Shown here: piece after piece, positions 1-11,290 of the stretch
Position numbering within the stretch: the first letter of the stretch is position 1
Layout of the letters: each line of letters opens with the position of its first letter
Translations under genes and position numbers: made by a program
Notes under the pieces: model-generated
What the model was told of the DNA's origin: nothing
What the model saw: the letters and a program-made list of their open reading frames with translations, nothing else
Databases searched by the model: none
Assembly (NCBI GenBank): GCA_023053685.1
Contig: JALIGW010000005.1
Coordinates: 54,148,742 to 54,212,741, forward strand
Direction of reading: 5' to 3'
DNA: 64,000 bases
From: Diadophis punctatus similis
Taxonomy: Eukaryota > Chordata > Lepidosauria > Squamata > Dipsadidae

Positions 1-600
1 ATTTGAATTTTCTACCAGCAAAATGGCATCATTTGTATTCAAACTACACATGCATTCATGTCCCCATGAACACAACTCTAACATTATCACATATTAGACT
101 TGTTCATTTAATGTTACTATAGGTTAAGGAATTATAATTCATTTACAGAGTCCCAATAAATTTATCTATAAAATACATTAAACCAGCAAGGTAACATAAT
201 ACATTACATCCTGCTCAAAACCATTTGCTAGGCATTCTGTTTTACTTTCCATAATTCAAGCCTATTCAGTTCTTCATATGCTAAATCAACAAATATACAA
301 TATTCATACATTTCTCACTGCACTGCTGAAGAGTTAAAATTGGTCTATGACCTCCCTTTAGGCATAAACCTGCACTGCTTGCCCAAGTATTGGCATTGTC
401 ACTACTTATACTTATTAAGTCAGAATTATGAAAAATCCCTGCACAAGACTATTTATTGAATTAATCCATGTGCAGTTTTTCTATTGCCTCTTATTATCTC
501 CCCCCCCCTTTTTTTTTACAAAGGAACAATAATGGCATTCTTCCAACAAAAGGGATGGATCCTGTCTTTACAAACACAATAAAAAAGTCATAGCACTACT
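1..600. other. AT-rich unique sequence, no gene seen
   Basis: No splice-bounded open frame or recognisable repeat is visible. A short C-run followed by a T-run lies near 500-518. Confidence 0.5.
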
Positions 601-603
601 CAT

Positions 604-849
604 GAGCCATGGTGGCTTAGTGGTTAGAATGCAGTACTGCAGGCTACTTCTGCTGACTGCGGATTGCCAGCAGTTTGACAGTTCAATCCTGACCGGCTCA
701 AGATTGACTCAGCCTTCTATCCTTCTGAGGTTGGTTAAATGTGGACCCAGATTGTTGGGGGCAATATGCTGACTCTGTAAACCGCTTAGAGAGGAATGTA
801 AAGCACTGTGAAGTGGTATATAAGTGTTAAGTGCTATTGCTATTGCTAT
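604..849 (+). repeat. tRNA-derived SINE with CTATTG-type tail, full length
   Basis: The 5' part (GGTGGCTTAGTGGTTAGAAT) resembles a tRNA A box. A B-box-like segment follows, then the conserved body GGTTGACTCAGCCTTC-like, TTGTTGGGGGCAATATGCTG and AACCGCTTAGAGAG, ending in GCTATTGCTATTGCTAT. The same body recurs at 31548, 36137, 45207 and (reversed) 46385, so this is a high-copy SINE family. I assign it to the squamate tRNA SINEs without naming the subfamily. Confidence 0.85.
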
Positions 850-2384
850 CTAATTCATCACTATCCTTTTCAAACTATGATGCCCAGAAGTGGACACTTA
901 TTTCAAATAGGGTCTGACTGGGTCAAATTAGAGTGAACAGTTACTGTGATCAGGACCAATGTTTTTGTTAATGCACCCCAAATTAGCATTTGCCTTTTGT
1001 CAGCTGCATTACACTGTAATATAAGGTTTAGCTTATGGTTGATAAGGACACCGGATACTTTTCATATGCATTATTGCCAACGTGGATCTCCTGCATTCTA
1101 TAGAATCACCCTATAATAAGATGGATGGTTAATACATTTATTTATTTAATTAATTAATTCTGAAATATTTATTATTAACATATTCCTGCCTTTCATTTTT
1201 CCTTCCGAGATGAAGAATTTTACAGTTTTTGAATTTTGTGCTGTCCATTTCAGCCCACAATTCAAATATCTAGATTTTTTTAAAAGAAAATCTCTTCCTA
1301 TTAAAGTATTATCCAGCTGCAGCTGTTTTGTACTATCTTCAGAGCTGATCAGGAACTCCTTAACTCCCTCATTTCAGTCACTGATGAAGATACTGAATAG
1401 CTTAAAATCCATTACACATTCTATGGCACTCTATTTGATATCTCCCTCCTAGCTGAAATGGAACTATTAACAAGGATGCTTGGGTACAATATCTCAGACA
1501 ATTATCTGTCCATCAACAGTAGTATCATCTAGCCATGCTTTACTATTGTATTAAGGAGCATATCATGAGCAACTTAGCTGAAGGTTTGGCTGAGGTCCAG
1601 ATATAATACGCGTATGGTTTTCTGATCTACTAAAGTAGTAATGCTGCTATCCAGCATGATTAATTTGCAGCTAAACCTTTACTAGCTCCTGCCTATCCAA
1701 CCACATCCAAATATGCTGACAGATTTCTCTTTTCTCGGGTCTTCTTTTTTCCTATTTTTGTTCATCGGGGGTTTGTACAAGCCCTCTGGAAGTTCTCAAA
1801 CACTATGAGAGTCAAAATGATTCCATGATCACCTTCATTATTTCCTTCATTTAAGTCAGCTAAGTTGTCTCTTGCCCTCTCCTTGTGTATCCTAAGCTGC
1901 AGTTTTCTCCTTCATCCAATGCAGAATGAAAATAAAGCTAGTGCTCTCTTTCTCTTCAGAGAGAAGATAGGCACAAAATAGAAGTTAAGAAATTCTATTT
2001 TCTTATCATCTCCTATTAGTAATTCATACTTTCTCCTCACAATGGAACGATAGTCTCTGGGTGTCCATTTGTTTCTAACTTAGTCAGAAAACACTCTGTA
2101 GTTTTCGATATCTCTTACAGGCCTCAGCTCATTCTGAGATTTGGCCTTTCTGACAAAATTCCTACATATTATGGACACTACCTAGTATATCTTTGGTTGT
2201 AAGCCTCTCCTTTCATTTCCTGTAGAAGGAGGGGACTGTATATGTATCTCTCATTATCACTATTGTATGTCACTTTGAAAGAAGTACATTGAATGCAGAA
2301 ACGCTTCATCAACATTTTTTGCTTGTCAGAGGGGTCTTTAATAATGGCATTACTTTCCCCCCTCTTCTTTTAATCTCACCAAAA
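850..2384. other. Unique AT-rich intergenic sequence
   Basis: No gene or named repeat could be supported. The open frame at 1210-1452 has no splice context or family resemblance. Confidence 0.4.
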
Positions 2385-2514
<130 letters not shown>

Positions 2515-3190
2515 GTCTATGTATCTCTGTATCTCTGTATCTGTATCTCTATATCTCTATATCTCTATCCATCTATCTACCTCCCCTCTCTGTACAGCAC
2601 AAACACCTTTTTTTTGTTGAGTATGTTCCTTCCAAGGGCATGTGTCAATCATGGGCATCCTGCTGTTAAACTTCAGTCATGCCTATTACGACATACTTGT
2701 CTTCCTGACTACACATACTTCTGTGAACTCTATAATGGAATTCTTTTCACATTTTTTTCAAGCAGCTTTCATATCCTCTTTCTTTACATCCAATTCATCT
2801 GTTTTCTATTCATACAAGACTCATACTTTCTCTTTCTGCAATCATTTTGTTTTTATTCTAGAGTCTTTCCCTTTATTTCATATCATTTTCCCAAGATGCT
2901 TTCCTGGCAGTACCAAAATTCTGACCCATATTCAAAACTTGTCATCAATCTTTCCATTGGTTTACATAAATAGATCTACATTTAAACCAAGATTTCAAAA
3001 CATCAGACAACAAAGCAGTTATTTATCAGTTTTCAAGTTCTGATTTTCCCCCCTCTTCCATTCACTTCTATTGCGTAACAGAATAATTTCCTCCTTATCA
3101 CGTTTATTCAGAATGCTGCACTTTTCCCAGCAAAACACACCCAATTCTTCCTTTTTTGGGGGGGCATCAATAGGACTGAACTATAAACCA

Positions 3191-3539
3191 AGGGACGTGG
3201 TGGCTAAGTGGCTAAGATGCTGAGCTTGTTGATCGAAAGGTCGGCAGTTCAGCGGTTCGAATCCTTGGTGCCGCTTAACAGGGTGAGCTCCCGTTACTTG
3301 TCCCAGCTTCTACCAACCTAGCAGTTCGAAAGCACATAAAAAATGCAAGTAGAAAAATAGGGACTACCTTTGGTGGGAAGGTAACAGCATTCCGTACCCT
3401 TTGGCGTTTAGTCATGCCGGCCATATGACCACAGAGACTTCTTCGGACAGCGCTTGCTCCTTGGCTTAGAAACAGAGATGAGCACTGCCCCTAGAGCTCG
3501 AAACGACTAGCATATATGTGCGAGGGGAACCTTTACCTT
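3191..3539 (+). repeat. Sauria-type SINE with intact target-site duplication
   Basis: A tRNA-like head (GTGGTGGCTAAGTGGCTAAG, then GGTTCGAATCC as the B box) is followed by a long body containing GGCGTTTAGTCATGCCGGCC and a short ACCTTT tail. The element is flanked by the direct repeat TATAAACCA at 3182-3190 and 3540-3548, which is the insertion footprint. Sauria SINEs are known from squamates and are mobilised by BovB LINEs. Head, body and tail are all present, so the copy looks full length. Confidence 0.9.
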
Positions 3540-3689
3540 TATAAACCATACCAGCCATGATTTCCCACTTTCACGCATATACATAACCTAGATGACCAAG
3601 TCATACTTTTTGAAGTACATCGTAGTCTCTCCATTCATAATTAAACTCCTTCACTTTCAGGTTGATTTTAGTGATGACAGTTACTTTTT

Positions 3690-4040
3690 TGCTGTATTAT
3701 TTTTTTAAAATAGTTTTATTAAAAGATTTTACATTCAAAGAAATTACATTCAAAGAAAAATACAGTAAAGTAAATGTGAAAAAGGAAAGAGAGGAAATTA
3801 AATGAAAATGTGAAAATAAATGTGAAAAAGAAAAGAGAGGAAAAGAAGGGACAAAGCAAAAAGGGATAGAGAAAAATAATAAAAGATCAGAAAACACAAA
3901 TATGTATATTATATGTTTGTGTGTGTGGCTTCTGACCTTCTTATCAGCAGTTATGCATACAATTCTAAACAAAACCCTCTCAATCAGATTCCCTTCATTT
4001 TTAACGCAAAATGTCCATATGAATTTTTTTTTTGCTGTAT
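3690..4040 (-). repeat. A-rich LINE-like 3' segment (tentative)
   Basis: Read on the minus strand, this purine/AT-rich stretch ends with an AATAAAA-like signal and an A-run. Similar stretches occur near 12740 and 44195. It may be an L1-type 3' untranslated region, but no coding remnant was found. Confidence 0.3.
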
Positions 4041-4564
4041 TATTACTGTAAAGACTGGGCATTGATTACTTTTTAATTATCATTCTTAGACCACAAATAT
4101 TATAGGTTGGGACCCTGTCTTATTTATAAAAATAGAACCATAAATGTGTTGATTCAGTGCTGGAGAAAGACAGAATGTGTAGTTATCCTAAGCATATCTA
4201 TATTTTTAGAAAAACAAATGTCTAGTTTACATTAAGAAGGCTTTAGAAATTGATATAGAAAAACTGGATTAGATTTTTTTCTCTTAAAATGCACTAGTAG
4301 TAATACATAATATATCTAAAATGCATTTAAACTTACAAAAATTGAGAAACAGCTCTGCGTGAAAACATTTTTGAGTGCCCGTTTGAATACCGTAGTTTCT
4401 TTGATTTATTGCACAAGTGAAAAGTCTCATCATTTGCCTTAGGTTCACAAGCTATTTTTATGAGTAGTTGTTGAGGGCAAGATTAATCTACTGATACATT
4501 CAATTCTATGTGATATCAAAGATCAACCTGATCAACATACTGGAAAAGTATGGAGGACCCTTAC

Positions 4565-4592
4565 CTGAAAGGTTCTGTGACTGATCTCCAAC
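4565..4592 (-). CDS. Putative 28-nt micro-exon of an unidentified gene
   Basis: On the minus strand this 28-nt stretch is preceded by a strong acceptor (GTGTGTTTTTTTCCATAG) and followed by a consensus donor (GTAAGG). Its reading phase continues exactly from the upstream candidate exon at 4844-4963, which leaves two bases to be completed here. Joined in frame it adds LEISHRTFQ and ends in phase 0. Matching phases across two independent splice-site pairs make chance less likely, but 28 nt is too short to prove coding by itself. I found no following exon between 1 and 4564, so the gene would continue off the left edge or in exons I could not see. Confidence 0.4.
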
Positions 4593-4843
4593 CTATGGAA
4601 AAAAACACACTTGAAAATAGCCATCTAGCAAATGGATAGTTTACTCATACATAATCATAAAGATTACCATTCTGTATCAAACCACTTCACCTCTTAGTAC
4701 AGTAAATAGGGAACATTACAGTCCTAAACACGTTTACAAAAACGTCTTCAAAAACTATGTGGGTTTTATTTCCATAAAATCTTGACCTTAAAAGCAATCT
4801 AATTTTTAGTACTCATAAAATTATAGAGAAAAAAAAAACTTAC

Positions 4844-4963
4844 CCACGAACATTGAAAATCTTTCTCCACTTGTCTAGATCTGCTATTTTGCTGGATATC
4901 TTTTCTAGCTCCATTTGGACTGAGCTGCACACATCACTAGATGCTTCCTTGTCCATCTGTTTG
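4844..4963 (-). CDS. Putative coding exon of an unidentified gene (MINDY4B possible by synteny)
   Basis: On the minus strand this 120-nt stretch has an acceptor (TAGTTTTGTGCAG) on one side and a perfect donor (GTAAGT) on the other. Only one frame is open throughout. It encodes 39 residues that include MDKEASSDVCSS and MELEKISSKIADLDKWRKIF, a charged, helix-like segment. The frame enters in phase 2 (two bases supplied upstream) and leaves with two bases, matching the micro-exon at 4565-4592. The internal ATG at the third codon could be a start if the upstream exon is untranslated. In mammals I recall MINDY4B (an inactive deubiquitinase relative) lying between SIAH2 and CLRN1 on this side; that is the only basis for the name, since I do not recognise the residues. 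It could also be a chance open segment. Confidence 0.45.
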
Positions 4964-6850
4964 CTGCACAAAACTATGTATTTTCAGCATTAGCAATAAG
5001 CTTTCTGAGACATAAAAATACTGTATCCTCTTTTACATAATTCAGAAATGGTTTGAACCTAGGTTTATATCCAAGAACCTTGCCCCCTTTTCTGTCTCCT
5101 CATTACACTTACTGTAAACTTAATACTGTTGCATTGCAATTAAACTTTCATTAGAGTTGTACATAGCCCTGTGTTTTCTGCCCATTGTATATATGGCATA
5201 AATGTTTAATGCCAGACACAGATTTATATAAAAACAGGCTGCAATTACATACTCATTTCAGGGAAATTGGATCCAGTGAAGAAGATTGATAGATTACTTT
5301 CATACCATTGGGCAGGCGGCAGCATATATGAGGGTTAATGCTTTATTAAGTTTGCCGGTTGCAGAATGCTTGGCAGAATAAAATGAAACCAAAATTGTGC
5401 CCTAACATGAACAGCCAGCAGTAAAAATTGTATTTCACAAAGTTCTCTTTATAAGATAATGTCACATTTGGGAAATGAGAAATTTAACTTGAAGATAATG
5501 TGGTCTTTTATGAATATCCCTTGTTGGCAGCTAGCATATGAATAGTATACGATATATACAGTTCTATGTGACATATATGTTAACAGCACACATGAAGTTA
5601 AACTGTGAACAATACTGTACTTCCCACTTCCAAATATTTGCAGATTATTTTCCCTGGTTTTAGATTAGCTTTAGATATCTGGCATCTCTGTCAGATCTTT
5701 TTTGATGTTTCAAGAAAGCTATTTAAATGCTTGATCACATTCGGTCATCATTTGTAAGATTATAGTGATGGCAGTGTTGGTGATGATGATAGAAATATGC
5801 TACTGTACATTTTTAAAGTCCAAAACTAGGAACAGACATGTATTGTGACATCTGAGTTCTTAGATTTATCAAGTAGATGAGTCATCTAAAAAAATTAGAT
5901 AAACAAGTGACTGGTGACTAATATGAAGCTGATGCTTAATTATGAAATTGTGAATATATTTCATATTTAGTTCTTTATTTTAAAAAGGCAACAAAGCAGC
6001 AGGTGCATCAGATCCTCTATCTAATCTTTTTTTTTTGTCTTAACATTTTTTGTATTTTCACTGAGTAAAATATACCCTCAAACAATATGATATGCCTGGA
6101 TCTGATACCACCATAATTTAATCATTTGCCTGGTGATCCGGTACCAGATGAAGTAACCTAACCCAAAAATGTGGGTGCAGATTCCTGCTGAATGCAGGGC
6201 AGCACTCAATTCCACAACGTCTGTTTCATCGTCACTTCCTCAACCTTGTCACTCAGAATTTTGCAAAATACCTCCCCAGGCACACTTAGTCTTATTAGCT
6301 TTCTCTTTGTTTGGGGAAATGGTAATAGTATTACTTTCAAGCTTCGGGCGCAAATGCAGTCCTTATTCACATGAAACAAGCCACTTCACAAGGAAACCAA
6401 GGAAAACACAAGGATTTTTTAAAGGTAGGATTTCGGCTATACAAAACTCTTTGGGAATGCTATTCCAGCTGGCAGGTGCCTACTTCCTGGGCCCCATCAG
6501 GTGACATTGTTTGACTAATGGGATTTGGAGTATGCCCACTCTATCCAATGGTACAGCATGGGCAGGACATCAGATATCTTGGAAATGTGTGCACTTGTCT
6601 CTAGTTTTGGGTTATCTACAACCCAAAGCTTTTGTTTGTTTTCTGGAATATATAGTATTTTGATACAGAAAAGTATAAAGTAAAAATAAGTATCTGCAGG
6701 GGAATGGGATGTCAGAATGACATCAACAGCTTTATGGTTGTCTCTTTGGAACATATGTCATTACATTACACACATGGCCCCAAAGGGCGAAGCTTGCACT
6801 ACAATGCCACAACTCTATTTTCATCTAATGAAAGTAATGAGTTTCTATGG
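4964..6850. other. Unique AT-rich sequence
   Basis: No supported gene. The longest open frame (6169-6504, plus) shows no splice context, domain or compositional sign of coding. Confidence 0.4.
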
Positions 6851-6852
6851 AC

Positions 6853-6898
6853 AGGTCAAGACAGGACAGGACAGGACAGGATGGGGCAGGACAGGACT
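6853..6898. repeat. (ACAGG)n short tandem repeat
   Basis: Several imperfect ACAGG pentamers, interrupted once by GATGGGGC. Confidence 0.85.
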
Positions 6899-7288
6899 AT
6901 TATGGTAAGCAGTGAAATAAATTACATGATAAAAGCCTATAAATTCAGAATAAGTAAAGTGGTAATGGGCCTTCCCTGAACATCTAGATGAAACATTACT
7001 GGAGTTGTTTTAAATCATGCTACAAACCCAGGTCTGAGCAGTAATTGGAGAGCAAATAATTCTTGGTGAGCTGTTTTGCTGTTGCTGTCTGTTTGGAAAG
7101 AAATCCAGGAGTACTTGAAATGTCCAACTTGGGAGTGGAGAAATTACCGTTACTATCCAAATTTCATTTTTGCTTATAAACTTACTGCAAATTTTCTTCA
7201 TAAATTGGATGAAAAGATATGAAACTGTAGAGCTGCCCAAACCTCTCTTGCTCTCACTGTTGTGCCTGATATCCACTATTGCTTCCCA

Positions 7289-7414
7289 TTCTCTCTCTTT
7301 CTCTCTTTCTCTCTTTCTCTCTTTCTCTCTTTCTCTCTCTCTCTCCCTCCCTCCCTCCCTCCCTCCCTCTCTCCCTCTCTCCCTCCCTCCCTCCCTCCAT
7401 ATATATATATATAT

Positions 7415-7488
<74 letters not shown>
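7289..7488. repeat. Compound microsatellite (TCTCTT)n-(TCCC)n-(TA)n-(AC)n
   Basis: Four adjacent simple repeats in order: a pyrimidine hexamer tract to about 7345, TCCC tetramers to about 7398, a short TA tract, then about 32 AC units. The pyrimidine-only strand of over 100 bases could form triplex structures. All the Ser/Leu/Pro-, Cys/Val- or Thr/His-rich frames across it are artefacts. Confidence 0.97.
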
Positions 7489-7490
<2 letters not shown>

Positions 7491-7504
7491 AATGGCACAA
7501 CCAA

Positions 7505-7990
7505 GTAGTAGCTGGTATTGTGAATAGGAAGATCTGTACAGAATATGGACTAAGTTGCCCTAAGTCTCGATGGGAGATTCCGCAGAAGATTGTGGGAAAT
7601 AGGAGGGCTAAAGTCCTGTGGCATTTCCTGATCCAGATCCAGACAGACAAGTAGGTACTGCCAATCAACCATATAAAGTACCCAATACCAGCAGTGGTGA
7701 TAGATGTAGCTGTTGCAACTGATAGCGACATCAGGAAGAAGGAGTATGAGAAACTGGAGAAATACCAGGGCCTGAAGGAAGAGCAGGAGAGGATGTAAAA
7801 GTAAAGGCAAAAATAGTCCTAGTGGTGGTAGAAACACTCAGACTATGACTTCTAAGTGGGAGAGACTACAAAAAATCCCAGGAATGACAAAATCAGACCT
7901 GTCTGTCCAGAAGAATGCAATGTTAGGAACAGCTACCTGCACAGAACCTGATAAAAGACCTGAAATTGAGGAAGATATAGGATAAGGGTA
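7505..7990 (+). pseudogene. LINE remnant: C-terminal endonuclease region of an R2/R4-like element
   Basis: In-frame translation gives AVVIDVAVATDSDIRKKEYE followed by KLEKYQGLKEEQERM. This matches a motif I recall from the C-terminus of LINEs with a restriction-like endonuclease (R2/R4-Dong group), where a V-I-D-V-A core precedes a conserved K..EKLEKYQ.L..E helix. The frame is broken by at least one stop (near 7650). A second piece of what looks like the same family lies at 8400-8919 and 9904-10390. Family resemblance is from memory; the clade label is tentative. Confidence 0.6.
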
Positions 7991-7998
7991 AGAAGGGA

Positions 7999-8092
7999 GT
8001 ACACACACACGGACACACACACACACACACATGGGTAAGAAGGGAATACACACACACGGACACACACACACACAGAGAGAGAGAGAGACACC
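7999..8092. repeat. (AC)n tract with duplicated flank, then (AG)n
   Basis: Two near-identical copies of a unit (GGGTAAGAAGGGA, TAC, then ACs with one GG interruption) lie side by side, followed by a short AG tract: a small tandem duplication inside an AC microsatellite. Confidence 0.9.
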
Positions 8093-8184
8093 TGTATACA
8101 TATGCATATGTATATATAACATGCAGCTTGATAAGGTATGGTTAGAAGGCTACCTTCAGTTTGGGAGACTGGGTTCAGATCTAA

Positions 8185-8370
8185 CCTGTTGTAAGCCTGT
8201 TGTAAGCCGCCCAGAGTCCTTCGGGAGTTGGGCGGCATAGAAATACCATAAATTAAATTAAATTAAATTAAATTAAATTAAATTAAATTAAATTAAATTA
8301 AATTAAATTAAATTAAATTAAATTAAATTAAATTAAATTAAATTAAATTAAATTAAATTAAATTAAATTA
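8185..8370 (+). repeat. LINE-type 3' tail seeding an (AAATT)n array
   Basis: GCCGCCCAGAGTCCTTCGGG followed by GGCGGCATAGAAAT is a recurrent 3'-end motif; a diverged copy is at 32640-32734. It runs directly into about 24 perfect AAATT units (8249-8370). The parent LINE is not certain; it may be the tail of the R2/R4-like element upstream or of an L2-type LINE. Confidence 0.6.
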
Positions 8371-8399
8371 ACCGACCTTACTGGTAGGGTCCTTGGACG

Positions 8400-8919
8400 G
8401 AACCCCCTAATGCTTCATCAGCCTACCTCAAAATAGGAGAGTTATATAATTGGATGCCACACTGATTAACCAGGTTTGCATCTGATGTTTAGGAAGCAGG
8501 ACAATCTGATGATAAATGGGCTACTGAAACAAGTTATTCATGGATAAGAGAACCCAAAATTGGTGGAATGCTACTATAATAGTAGACCTAATGAGAGGGG
8601 ATATATGAAATGTATGAGGCAACTATGGAGGACAGAAAACCTGTATCTTCCACTAACTGAGAAACAGCTAGTTACTCAATGCTTCAATATAGTGAAGAGG
8701 AAGATGCTCTCACAATTTGAGATAGATTTACTACACATTACATCCCATATTCAAGAATAACAACTGGATGTGCAGCCAACCCTTGAAGTTGGAACATCAC
8801 TACCACCTTATTCGTTACAGAGCCCAACAGCTGATAGGAGGCATAAGATCATAGATAAGCTAGCTATGATCCATGCACAAGACCAGTTATCAAGACTCAG
8901 TAAAGAAGTACCATCAGAT
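8400..8919 (+). pseudogene. LINE remnant: N-terminal part of an R2/R4-like element, left of a hAT insertion
   Basis: The frame at 8560-8757 reads GYMKCMRQLWRTENLYLPLT then EKQLVTQCFNIVKRKMLSQF and EIDLL. It resembles the region ahead of the reverse transcriptase in R2/R4-like LINEs (a G-Y/W-x-x-R-M-x-x-L-W motif, then a K-Q-L-V-x-Q-x-x-N-I segment). The element is interrupted by a hAT transposon at 8920-9895 and resumes after it. The clade label is tentative. Confidence 0.6.
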
Positions 8920-9895
8920 TAGGGGTGAAATGCTACCCGTTTGGCCCAGTTTGCCAGACCCGGTAGTAACAAATGCTTCTGGTTCACAGAACCGGTAGTA
9001 AAAATGCTTTTAAAAAGTAAAAAAAAAGGGTTCCGATGATCGGGCAGCACAGCTGATTGTCACAGCTGATGAACCTTTTTTTTTACTTTTTAAAAAACAT
9101 TTTTACTACCTATTCGCCCGAACTGTGATTCTGTGAGGTTCCTGCTTGTTCCAGGGGCCATTTTGTGTGAAGTCCAGCTGCTTTTGCATTGTGTGTGAGT
9201 CAGTTGTGTAGCTTTTGTGTTGTTTGTGTGTGAAGTGTGAAAGTTGGTTTTTGAGCTCTTTGTGGCTCTGTGAGGTTCCTGCTTGTTGCAGCGGCCATTT
9301 TGTGTGAAGTCAGCTGCTTCTGCATTGTGTGTGAGTCAGTTGTGTAGCTTTTGTGTTGTTTGTGTGTGAAGTGTGAAAGTTGGTTTTTGAGCTCTTTGTG
9401 GCTCTGTGAGGTTCCTGCTTGTTGTTGCAGGGGCCATTTTGTGTGCTTTTGCATCGTGTGTGAGTCAGTTATGTGGCTTTTGTGTTGTTTGTGTGTGAAG
9501 TGTGAATGTTGGTTTTTGAGCTCTTTGTGGCTCTGTGAGGCTCCTGCTTGTTGAAGGGGCCATGTTGTGTGCTTTTCCATTGTGTGTGAGTCAGTTGTGT
9601 GGCTTTTGTGTTGTTTGTGTGTGATGTGTGAAGTTGGTTTTTGAGCTCTTTGTGGCTCTGTGAGGTTCCTGCTTGTTGTTGCAGGGGCCATTTTGTGTGC
9701 TTTTCCATTGTGTGTGAGTCAGTTGTGTGGCTTTTGTGTTGTTTGTGTGTGATGTGTGAAAGTTGGTTTTTGAGCTCATTTGGTCACATGACCATGACCA
9801 CCAAGCCACGCCCACCCAGTCACATGACCAACAAACCACGCCCACCAAGCCACACCCACAGAACCGGTAGGGGAAATTTTTAGATTTCACCATTG
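8920..9895. mobile_element. Non-autonomous hAT element carrying a minisatellite, 8-bp target-site duplication
   Basis: The ends are imperfect inverted repeats (left TAGGGGTGAAATG, right GATTTCACCATTG). The element is flanked by the exact 8-bp direct repeat CATCAGAT at 8912-8919 and 9896-9903, the diagnostic hAT footprint. Subterminal ACCGGTAG motifs occur near both ends. The middle is a five-unit minisatellite. There is no transposase; the Thr/His/Lys-rich minus-strand frames are translations of the minisatellite. Its ends match the elements at 14022, 30161 and 46786. Confidence 0.92.
9131..9775. repeat. Five-unit minisatellite of 118-137 bp inside the hAT element
   Basis: Units begin CTGTGAGGTTCCTGCTTGTT at 9131, 9268, 9404, 9533 (here GGCTCC) and 9658. 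Spacing shrinks from 137 to 125 bp by small deletions, and a partial end follows to about 9775. Each unit holds GGGGCCATTTTGTGTG and TTTTTGAGCTCTTTGTGG. Confidence 0.93.
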
Positions 9896-9903
9896 CATCA
9901 GAT

Positions 9904-10395
9904 ACCCTCACAATAATCCCTACTGCCACAATAACTTAAACCAATAAACTGATATACACTGCAGCTGCTGTCATGCTGGATATGCTTAGTCACACAATCA
10001 AGAAGAAAAGCAGTTCATACTTCTCCAGAAAATGAGGTTAGAGGCTAAGATCAAGGCAACTCAGAGAGAGGTTAATTACTGGTGGAGTTATAGAAAGGTA
10101 TGAAGATAAGACTTGGCTTCTGAAAAAAATACATGGGCCTGATTCTATTTTAAGCCCTCGAGACTGCTAAACAACAGTGGCTACCATGCTAGGAGATACA
10201 TTAAGGAAGCAGAGACCAAGAAGATAAATGCCTTGTTCTCCATAAAACTATCCAAGGTGTATTCCCAACTGCAGGGTAACAATATACTGTAGTAACCAAC
10301 AGCAGAAATTGAACAGTACTGGAAGAACATATGGGAGAAATGGAAAACATGTAACACCAATGCAAAGTGGTTGCAGGACTTGAGAGCAGACGTGT
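9904..10395 (+). pseudogene. LINE remnant: pre-reverse-transcriptase region, right of the hAT insertion
   Basis: In frame at about 10248-10390: KLSKVYSQLQGNNIL, two stops, then PTAEIEQYWKNIWEKWKTCN followed by TNAKWLQDLRAD. The E-x-x-x-Y/F-W-x-x-I-W-E motif followed by N-A-x-W-L-Q-D-L resembles the segment just upstream of the reverse transcriptase in the same R2/R4-like LINEs as at 8400-8919, and the order is collinear. The reverse transcriptase core itself is absent; similarity stops near 10395. Confidence 0.6.
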
Positions 10396-11290
10396 GTGTG
10401 TGTAACATCTGCAAGGGCAGGTTTTACATTTGTGCTATTTGTGAAAATTGTATACATGCAGCTGTTTATGCTGTAGGCATGGATGTGGAAAGGGGTGAGT
10501 GCATTTAATTAACTTAATCCCTTAATTTAGTGATAAATTACTAAAATTAATTATGTTTGTGTTGAAGGGGAAAATCATTTCTTTATATACGTCTTTTCTT
10601 ATTCTTTCTTAATTTCTTCTTTCTTTTTCTTCTTTCTTTTCTGAACCTATTTATTCATTTTATTCCTTTTTTTAAAATTCACATTGGTTTTTATATTTTC
10701 TATTGCAATGGGTAATAAAATTATTGTAAGAAAGAAAATCAGCTGCCATTTCTGGGCAGGGGTAATCACAAGTTGAAACCATGATTAGGTGTTGATTTTA
10801 AAATGCAGTTAGCCTATATTTGAATGATATGCTAAGAGCTGAAGTGGTTAGAGAGAGCTGCTGTGAAAGGAGTGCCCAGGGCCACCAAGCCGCTCAGTAA
10901 ATAGCTGTGAATTCAGAATGACTAGAAGAAGCCTCGAGTTTAAACCCTGGGGAATAATTGCACAAGTCTCTGGTTTCTTTGCACTGCAGTGTGTAATCAA
11001 CTGTTGTTTTTGAGGCTTCATTCTTGTCTGTGATAAAAGTTCTAATCTTGGCAAGGTGCCTCTGGGAGTCTTCTGCTTGCTTCCTGTGGACAATAGCTAA
11101 ACTTTTAAGTTCCTTGACATCTATAAGTAATTGCCAAGCCTGTGCATTCCATAATTAACCATTGAAGAGCCATAAATAATAAATAGTGCTAAATAGGGCT
11201 TTTGAGATTATCATAAGAATTATTTTTTTTACAGGGGAACACATTCATTTCTCTTAATAATCTGTTACTAAGACCTTTATAATGCAAATA
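10396..11290. other. Unique sequence, no gene seen
   Basis: Pyrimidine-rich around 10580-10680. The minus frame at 10848-11093 is not recognisable and lacks a clear splice context. Confidence 0.4.

Noticed and set aside
6169..6504. 111-codon plus-strand open frame
   Set aside because: No domain, splice context or resemblance to a known family; length is within chance for this much sequence.
7010..7731. Long frames on both strands rich in Val/Cys, Arg/Glu or Ser/Leu
   Set aside because: They are translations of the compound microsatellite at 7289-7488.
9200..9929. Minus-strand frames of 163 and 112 codons with repeated HTKWPLQQ-like text
   Set aside because: They read the minisatellite inside the hAT element; the repeat is in the DNA and the frame shifts between units.
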